A stretch of 64,000 nucleotides of DNA, from the NCBI GenBank assembly GCA_011109175.1, contig RDEW01000001.1, positions 973,079 to 1,037,078 on the forward strand, given 5' to 3'. Position numbers and translations under genes: made by a program. Within the stretch, counting starts at the first letter, position 1, and each line of letters begins with the position of its first letter. This stretch comes from Dicyema japonicum. Lineage: Eukaryota; Dicyemida; Rhombozoa; Dicyemidae. Under the pieces are notes generated by a model that saw only the letters and a list, made by a program, of their open reading frames with translations, did no database searches and was not told where the DNA came from. This document shows, in pieces, positions 56,921 to 64,000 of the stretch.

Positions 56921-57365
56921 AAATGAATTGAGTCAAGACCAAAAACATGTGTTAGTCAGAGTTTAAATGCTGTCGTGTAACGATGTTAGTATGTGTCTGT
57001 AGGATCCCTATAGTCAATCTCTAGTAAAACTATTTGATACAATGTAGACACTCACGTAAAGAAACGCTAGTATTCGATCTCCCAATTATCTCCAATGGAT
57101 AGTAAAGAGTAGGAGATGTTACCACTTTTCATGTCTTTCAATAGAAATCTTTCCTTTTCCATTTGAGACGTCATAGCAGACTCCAAATTCCCAATTCTTC
57201 AGATCTACAGAGAGAACAAGACCACCGTGGAAAAAGACTAATCGGAAAGACGAATGATTTCTACGATGACTTGCTTGACTTAAGGCTTCTGTCTTCTTTG
57301 AACATGAGTATTCTCGTAAACGGCATCATCTTGTTGGAGAACCTTTAAGGATATACTCGTTTACA
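56921..57365. other. No gene recognised
   Basis: The short frame at 57163-57348 has no known domain. Otherwise unassigned. Confidence 0.35.
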
Positions 57366-57367
57366 GG

Positions 57368-57572
57368 TTCACCAAGGTAACCAAACTAACTACTCTTTGA
57401 TCCTGACTCGTTCCAGCGTTCCAGAAGCTGTCTTCAGGCAACGACAATGTCCCCCGGAATAGTTGGATCCTCTTGATGCCGGCGCATTAGGCGTCTCCTC
57501 AGTAAGGTGGATCTGTGACCCCATCGGAGGAAGGAAAATAATTATTTACCAACTAGCCACATAGCACCACAT
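57368..57572 (-). repeat. Interspersed GGATCC repeat, copy 7
   Basis: On the minus strand: CCATGTGGTGCTATGTGGCT, GATCCACCTTACTGAGGAGA, AGAGGATCCAACTATTCC, GGGACATTGTCGTTGCCTG, GGAACGAGTCAGGATCAAAG and AGTTAGTTTGGTTACCTTGG. Confidence 0.75.
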
Positions 57573-57970
57573 GGGGCACGCGGCAACTAAGAAATTGTAT
57601 AAAAATTTATTACTCATTTGGCAGTCAAAAGACAAAAAAGTGAAAATAAAGATATACAACTCATTATTACTACCAATACAGAAGTACAATAGTGGAACCT
57701 GGGGGTTCTTAAAAGCTATCACAGATCACAACTACGGAAAGCACTCTATTTACCAAATGAAAAAATCAAAATCGGATTATTTATAACTGTAGCAAATCTC
57801 ACAAACTATCGCTAGATGAAATCAAGATGGAGGCTCGTTGGCCATATCCTACAAATGGAAATAGATACTCCTGCAAATATTGCAATTGAAACATACTTCG
57901 CGCAATTCGGAGGAGCATTCCATGGGGGCCAATACTACACTATATCTATTTTGAACAGGAACTGAAAATA
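57571..57970 (+). mobile_element. LINE C-terminal fragment
   Basis: KVKIKIYNSLLLPIQKYNSG then TWGFLK, and after stops SRWRLVGHILQMEIDTPANI then AIETYF. Same blocks as 11818-12315, a different and more decayed copy. Confidence 0.65.
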
Positions 57971-58018
57971 TTGGAAAGAAACTTGAAAATAATATTTCAA
58001 TTTACGCATGGATTATTT

Positions 58019-58357
58019 TTATTCTTTGTGGACATATGAAGCGTTGTACGTGAACGGGATGTTTCTACAAATTCCTCCATAATGATGTTTGTTGGCGCAT
58101 CTCGCTCCATTCTTAAAACAGTCTCCAGTGTGCTTCATGATCAGTATGCTCAGAGGTCTAGACGAGCATCTTTTGTACAATTTTTCAATCTTTAAACGCA
58201 TTGGATACTTCAGTCCCAAGAGAAACCTAAGTTTCTCTCTATGAAAGGAGTGGTCTCTTTCCATCAGTATTCGATTAGAGTTACGGAGCGATGGATTTAT
58301 GGAAAGGTCACATGCCTCTGGAATTCCTAATCCGTAACAACCGAAGGATGCGCCCAT
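58019..58357 (-). mobile_element. LINE C-terminal fragment, minus strand
   Basis: EKLRFLLGLKYPMRLKIEKL and YKRCSSRPLSILIM, followed by a shifted copy of the WKxFGxxLRM block, face the previous fragment tail to tail. 112 codons remain open. Confidence 0.6.
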
Positions 58358-58689
58358 GTGACTACGAGCAACTAGTTACACGGCCGATATTGCTTGTGTA
58401 GGCTCATGGGAGGAGCATCGGGCCAAATTGAGGTATCTGTTGGAACGATACTAGATTAGTAGTTAGTTTTGTGTCACCCTAGTCATTGGAATTCTTCACT
58501 TCATTCCAATAACGTCAGGATGCTAAGTGGCTTGACTGGCATACCTGTATCAATGATCTTTGTTTAAATCGAAGGTTTTACTATGCCCTTTGCTTTACTT
58601 TTTTTTGGCGTCAAGTGAACTACCTGTCTCGAGCATGCTCCCAGTTCCAGGAAGATATAAATAAAGATCATTTGCTCTCCTCTATTTAA
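58358..58689. other. LINE tail and unassigned sequence
   Basis: 58440-58495 (+) reads GATTAGTAGTTAGTTTTGTG and CACCCTAGTCATTGGAATTC, a degraded LINE tail. Nothing else seen. Confidence 0.4.
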
Positions 58690-58980
58690 TTGAGTATTTC
58701 TTGGAGCGGTTCTTACTTCTCCGTTATAAAAAGGGTTCTGTGCTCGAAAAGCCTTGTCTTTCTCTTACAGTGGCCGGAGAAACTGGCTGGTTCTAACTTC
58801 ACGGTGAACCCGGGGTTAATAAAATTAGTATGCCACAAGGTAATACATCAAACTAATCACCACGGATTTAGAATGCTCGAGTTACACCGAGAAATGCAAA
58901 CAGATAAATCTGTCGACATAGACTCCTTTTTAAGATTTAAGGGAATTTCAAAAGCATATAAATCCGACCACATCTATTAA
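58690..58980 (+). CDS. Hypothetical reading frame, unknown
   Basis: A 96-codon frame starting MSISWSGSYFSVIKRVL. I see no known domain. The line GATCATTTGCTCTCCTCT upstream (near 58668) recurs near 63203, so it may lie in a repeat. A chance frame is possible. Confidence 0.2.
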   Translation: MSISWSGSYFSVIKRVLCSKSLVFLLQWPEKLAGSNFTVNPGLIKLVCHKVIHQTNHHGFRMLELHREMQTDKSVDIDSFLRFKGISKAYKSDHIY

Positions 58981-59485
58981 AAAACTGGATTATATTAAAA
59001 ACTCATTCCATCGAAAAACATCTGCAGACCGAAATCAAGTTACAAAAATTATTAGACTGATCATTTCAGTTTAAAGCATATTCTATGCTATTTTCCTCGA
59101 ATATTAATATCTGTTTTCCAACTGAGTTTTAACATTCTAAAATGTCTCATTTTGATCGGCAACTTCTATATTAAGCTTTAATTTTTTAGTACTCATAGTG
59201 AGTCGGAGGTTATTTAATGAAATTTATGTTTTTTTTGTAATCAATAATCCTGAATTAACTATTTAATCGTGAATTACTCAATTTCTCCTTGAAAATCAAT
59301 GATCGATGTGGATCTTGGAATAGAGTCGGAGAGTTTATATTCGAAGGACATAAGCAAATTTTCTACGGAGATTACTGAGTTCTTCGAGAAGAGCGCGATG
59401 TCGCACCTGGTGGGAGATCTAACGCGAAGAACGGAAGCTACTGATGCTATAAAACAAAACGGGATGGAAGACGGATAGATATGAT
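58981..59485. other. No gene recognised
   Basis: AT-rich first, then a mixed patch with no long frame. Confidence 0.35.
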
Positions 59486-59489
59486 CAAC

Positions 59490-59785
59490 AGAGAGATATT
59501 TGGTCTCAAGATAACATATTTACAACTGTTGGAACCATCTTCCCTTTTGAAGCCGAGAAACCTTGTGTCTAGAACGTCACCTGCACCAACACGTACGCGT
59601 TCCTATTCAATGATTTTTTGTTTTTTACATTCGCGGCTAAAACGTGTGGTTCCCTTGTGCCTGAGCTACACGATCAGGAGACTCCCTGTGCGTTCCTGGT
59701 TATTTGAGTGATTCTCGCTCGCCATCCTGAGAAGGAGTAGCCATTCAGTCAGGGAGGTCTCTATATGACCATTTGCTCATTTTTT
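59490..59785 (+). mobile_element. Retroelement C-terminal domain, copy 5 (decayed)
   Basis: CTTTTGAAGCCGAGAAACCT, AACGTCACCTGCACCAACAC and TGGTTATTTGAGTGATTCTC match 47845-48140 of copy 3 with deletions. The protein frame is lost. Confidence 0.65.
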
Positions 59786-59879
59786 TCTGTAATAAATCGT
59801 TCAAAAGAAAAAAAATCGATTATTATTTGTGATTGACCCTAAAAAAAGTTAAAAAATATAAATTATTTTTTTCACTTAC

Positions 59880-61290
59880 ATGTTCCACAGAAGTCAGCTG
59901 AGAAAAATAACAGGAACTACTTGGCCTACGAGAATATCGAGAAATGCTTTATATAAGAGATGCAGCACTAGACCTATCAGCTTAGAAGTACTGGAATCCC
60001 GATGGAAGCTCTAAAAAGAGCGAAGTTGAGACTGTTATGGGATTGATAGAATGGCTCTCATATAAAAATTAAATTAATTAAAATAATGACTGAAAAGATA
60101 TGGAAGATGGTAGTGGCGCAGAGATGGAGAGACGAAACTTCAAAAGTGGACATCAAAAACCTATCCTTTTGGAAGAGCTATAAAAATCTTCCTAGGACGG
60201 ATGCAAATAAGATTTTCTTGGAAGATTTAGATGGAAAAGCATACTCTTGAAGGATGTTTACAAAATATTAAAGAATTATAGTGAGAAAATTCAAGGCGTT
60301 GACCTTATGAACTCAATCCCATACAATCAGACAAAGGATTCACTTGAGCTTAACAAATATTCTTTGGACGGACTCGGAGCTGTTGAGAAGGAGATCACAG
60401 TGTGGGTGATCAAGATGGAAATTAAAGAATGCAAGGCCAATGCATCGGGTTTTGAATTCATTAGATATTCAAGGAAGGACCGGAGGACTTACTATTTGTT
60501 CTACAACATCTATACAACGCAAGCATCAAGTGTGGATATGTTCCGGATTGGTGGAAGAACTCTGTAGTTAAGATAGTCGGTCCTCAAACCTGGTAAATCG
60601 AGGAGGCCCCCTCTAATCTATTGACAGATCATCTCATGCTAGACTTCGAAGTCTTTTTGTCACAGCTGGTGTCGGTAAATGCTCCGAAATACCTATTTAT
60701 ATTATTGAAAGAATTCTTGACGGAAGAAAGTCGCACGTGAAAGTTGAGGAGTTTTTATCAGAAGGCGTCCACGGGACTCGGTATTGAGTTCAATTCTATT
60801 CAATATTTTTATGTCGAATTTTCATGTGACGAGAGTGCAGTCACTCCGTTAGGAGCTATAATCGACCACGAAGGCACATTTTTTAATGGCATTAAAAAAA
60901 GAAGGAAAAAAGACTCCAAACTATTATATGTACACGCAAAATAAGAGTCAACAAGGAGACCTTCATGTATATTTATCTTCATGGGGTAATTCTGCCTAAC
61001 TTACTACATGGATGTGAGAGGCAGTGCTTCTCAACTAAGAAGATAAGGAGAGAAGCAATCAAGTTAGCGGTGGACGGGAGATTATTTGTTGACCTGAGCG
61101 AGGAAGAGGATAATCTACTTTAACCGATAAAGCATGTGGTGGAGGACAGGATCAATCGCATCCGTGTGAGAGCCGAGATCGTGTACACAAACCAACAAGT
61201 GTGGACCACTAATGAGAAGAGGGAACTGCGGAAATGTCCAGACCTCGAGGCAGTGCTAAATTATGCCCTCCAACAAACTCCAAATGGTTT
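59880..61290 (+). mobile_element. Decayed LINE
   Basis: Near 59930-60015: NALYKRCSTRPISLEVLESR (across a frameshift). Near 60555-60760: PDWWKNSVVKIVGPQTW, then DHLMLDF and LLKEFLTE. Near 60965-61020: LHGVILPNLLHGCERQ. These resemble parts of a non-LTR reverse transcriptase but in an order that implies two overlapping copies. The frame 60247-60567 is open for 106 codons without a known domain. Confidence 0.5.
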
Positions 61291-61389
61291 TAATTAACAT
61301 AACTAATAGAAAGCTATAAACTGTAACTAAAGTGAACCCTCATTAATAGTTTCCTTGTCGATGTAATAATCTTCACAAGGAATGACGAT

Positions 61390-61760
61390 TTCATTCTCGT
61401 TGAGCATTTATATTTGAGTTATTTCTTCTTCATAAGCGAGTTCTTCCAGTTCTTTTCGGTACTCATTCTTGGATGATGTCTCAGTAGCAAAGGAATCAAG
61501 ACATTTAATTGCCCCTGTACCATAATGGCAGCCTTTCATGAATTCACAAAAAATTCTTTTTCCGAGTGAAGGGCTTCCATATAATCCAAAAAAGCCTTTT
61601 CTATAATAATGCTTAAATATCTTGATTATGCTTGCATCCATTGGTGGAACAGTTGTGTCTTTGGGAGGAATAAAATTTCAATTTTCAAAATATTTAAAGA
61701 AAATTGAAAAGAAAGTCCAGTTTCATCCACGTTTAGTAATACAGTCAACACTCTCTATAA
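61390..61760 (-). mobile_element. pogo/Tigger transposase fragment
   Basis: On the minus strand, PPMDASIIKIFKHYYRKGFF matches the block after the last catalytic Asp of pogo-type transposases (QPMDxGIIxxFKxxYRK). Then KCLDSFATETSSKNEYRKEL. It is a second, different family member from the one at 24022. A pogo-like end CAGTCAACACTCTCTATAAT at 61743 points away from this fragment and has no partner nearby. Confidence 0.6.
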
Positions 61761-61799
61761 TGAACCCTCTCTATAGTGATCATATTAATGCAATTCACA

Positions 61800-64000
61800 A
61801 TAACAAAAATTAGTAATTGTCATTGATATATTAATTATAAAATGAATACCACTTTTAAAAATGTATAATATCATTAATTTAAATATTTTGGTGTTCACTA
61901 TTAAAGAATAGTGAACGTCAAATGCTTGTGAAAATATAAATATATATGTATATTTAAAATTATTTAAAATGAATAAATTACACGTTTTACAATAGTTAGC
62001 ATGGTACAACTCGAAAACGCTTATTATTTTTTTAAAAGAAAGAAATCATAGAATTTTTTAATAAACATGACATTACACACAGTGTGATTTAGCTCTTTAT
62101 TTCAATGTTTCTCTTGGCTGCATAAACAAAATTTTGAAAAATTCTGAAGGATTATATAGTTTTCAAGATGATCAATAAAAGAATTGTGGTTTACAGAGTG
62201 TATGGCGACATTCGTTTATTTTCAGTGATCCACTACTTTATCACTATAGTCCTTTTTGGATAGTCGAGACAACTGCTTTGTCGATGAAATGGATGGGATT
62301 TGCCGTAAGAATAAGATTGTCAATCTCCCCTTTATTTTCTCGATTTGTGACATATGGCGTTGTCCTATTTTTCGAGCGAGAATTGAACTCAGAAGTTAGT
62401 TTGTTTAAAATTATTTTTTCACGTTCAAAAGATTCAAAATAATTGTCGATTCCTTATCTTCCGCATGAAACAAATTCGGCATCCTTTAGTGTCTCTTTAT
62501 CCTTTTTATAAATTTTTCCTACATATCTTTAATTTCGAAGTAAAAAACGGAGAAATTCAGAAAGAATCCCAATCTCATGGATTTAGGGCACTCAGGTATC
62601 CGACAGACACGTCGAACCATTCGAATAATCTGATTTGCTTCTTCTATAATCTCTAGGAAATACAAGACCTCATACTTTCCTTCTTCTTGCATTCTTTAGT
62701 GACCTCTACTTTGTATCGCAAAAGTCGGCCATCGTCTTACAACAGAAAACCATAAATTTAACAGAAAATAATTCTTAGTCAAGAAAGTAACTCACAGAGA
62801 CTAAAGCATAAACAACAGTTACTTCATCGCAGACTGTTCACATGCGGTTTTTCTCCTCTGTAGTCATTTCTTGTATCATAGAACTCATCACTTTATCATT
62901 TCTCCATGTTTCGTAGAATGGAGGTAAGTATTCTGTACGAGTACCTGAGTTCAAAGAAAATTATTGAAAGACACGTAGAAAAACTTTTCTTCTTCAGTCA
63001 ATGAGCGAGAATTGTCTGATTTTATCACTTCTCTTAGGATATTTGTAATATAGATACGACTGAAATTGTCTAGTGTGAGGATGCGCCCTCGTTGATTGTT
63101 TGTGGGTTCACTAGACCAAGATGAGGACTTTGATGCAACCCATCGGGATTACGCGATAGTTAGTTTGGTTTTACCATGTATATAGGCTGCAAAGACGACA
63201 GATCATTTGCTCTCCTCTCATTCCACCGGAGGGGTACCCACAACTGCAAGGACTTGATGTTTTATTTTTTTGTTAATTATGGATGCTATAGTGTGTGGTA
63301 CTGGGAGGTATGTCTATTTATGTGACCGTGGACCTTCGGGCTGTCTTCGTTTGAACCCTAGCTCGCTCCTATAAATCTCTGTCGTAGAACATGAGAATTC
63401 AAGCACTGAATGATACCTTTTCGTTCTATGTTGATTATCAATGAAATCACTCCAAATGAATGATTGATCCTCCTTCTTGGTTTACCAAATCGCCATTATT
63501 CAATGCACTCACCTGAGAACATCACTCGACATTGATAGTAGATCAGTACAGATCTATGATAAATTTGCACCGATCAATATTAAATTTGTCCCGATTAACA
63601 TTAGTTCGGTACCGATCAATAAATTTTATTAATAATCACTTTTGAGAGATGAATAACCAATCCACCCCATAGTGCTCTAATAGAAACATTTTCCGTGGTT
63701 ATCACCGATACTGCATGCAATGTAGACAATCAATAAAAACATCATATCATTGAGTCATCACAAGCATCTCTTGCATCTTCTGCTTTCTAGACATCTTCCC
63801 CAATAGGTAAAAAATCAAGAAACAAGGAATTCACCATCTAACTAAAAATTTCTGCAACCAAAAATGAAGTTCTATTTCCTGCCAAACGATACTCACCTCT
63901 CAGACATCCAAATTGAATAAACCTCGTGAACAAATACCAAAAGCCTAACCTCCAACTAACAAAGCTAGTAAACACCCCATTACCCCATATTAAGCTAGGG
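61800..64000. other. No gene recognised to window end
   Basis: AT-rich with short frames only (62465-62656 and others) and no known domain. A LINE tail (CCCATCGGGATTACGCGATA, GTTAGTTTGGTTTTACCATG) lies at 63135-63185. A local direct repeat of the form ACCGATCAATATTAAAT / ACCGATCAATAAATTT occurs at 63570-63630. Confidence 0.4.

Noticed and set aside
61743-61790. Terminal repeat closing the pogo fragment at 61390
   Set aside because: The CAGTCAACACTC end points to the right, away from the fragment, and no partner end was found. It may belong to another element.

Overview
This is a eukaryotic (metazoan-type), AT-rich, repeat-dense draft scaffold. The best clue to the organism is the introns. 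Every host-like gene I could rebuild is split by very small GT-AG introns: 16 of 22 inferred introns are 20-32 nt, and removing them restores known protein families exactly. From memory, introns this short in an animal point to dicyemid mesozoans (Dicyema-like parasites of cephalopods). That is an inference, and another animal with extreme intron reduction is possible.

Host genes rebuilt by splicing on paper: a secreted C-type lectin (8438-8943, +), a paralogue cut by a gap (15089-15504, +) and a dead third copy (~935-1300, +); a small secreted or membrane protein with a Thr/Ser-rich stalk made of tandem micro-exons (20176-21314, -); a STAR/KH RNA-binding protein of the Quaking/HOW/GLD-1 family (32948-34162, +); a lipid phosphate phosphatase, PAP2/LPP type (41912-42817, -); and a divergent POU-homeodomain transcription factor (52829-53911, +). 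None of these looks operonic; they are scattered among repeats. A triplicated hypothetical reading frame (49.65-51.45 kb) is unassigned.

Most of the rest is decayed mobile DNA: non-LTR retrotransposon pieces (the longest is 36.5-39.06 kb, -, with endonuclease and reverse transcriptase parts), many copies of a retroelement C-terminal domain, a short interspersed repeat that seems to share its 3' tail with the LINEs, a tRNA-derived SINE, two hAT families (one with intact ends, 8-bp target duplication and a retroelement nested inside), and a pogo/Tigger deletion derivative flanked by TA. I saw no CRISPR array, operon or convincing intact tRNA/rRNA gene.

Assembly caution: there are three long N runs, one NNNN and twelve single-N joins. 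Ten of the single-N joins, plus the NNNN join, are flanked by near-identical direct copies of about 130-350 bp. The join inside the POU gene is flanked by more diverged copies. Several more exact tandem copies of about 88-214 bp occur without an N. These look like unmerged contig ends or haplotypes and should not be read as biological tandem repeats without checking.
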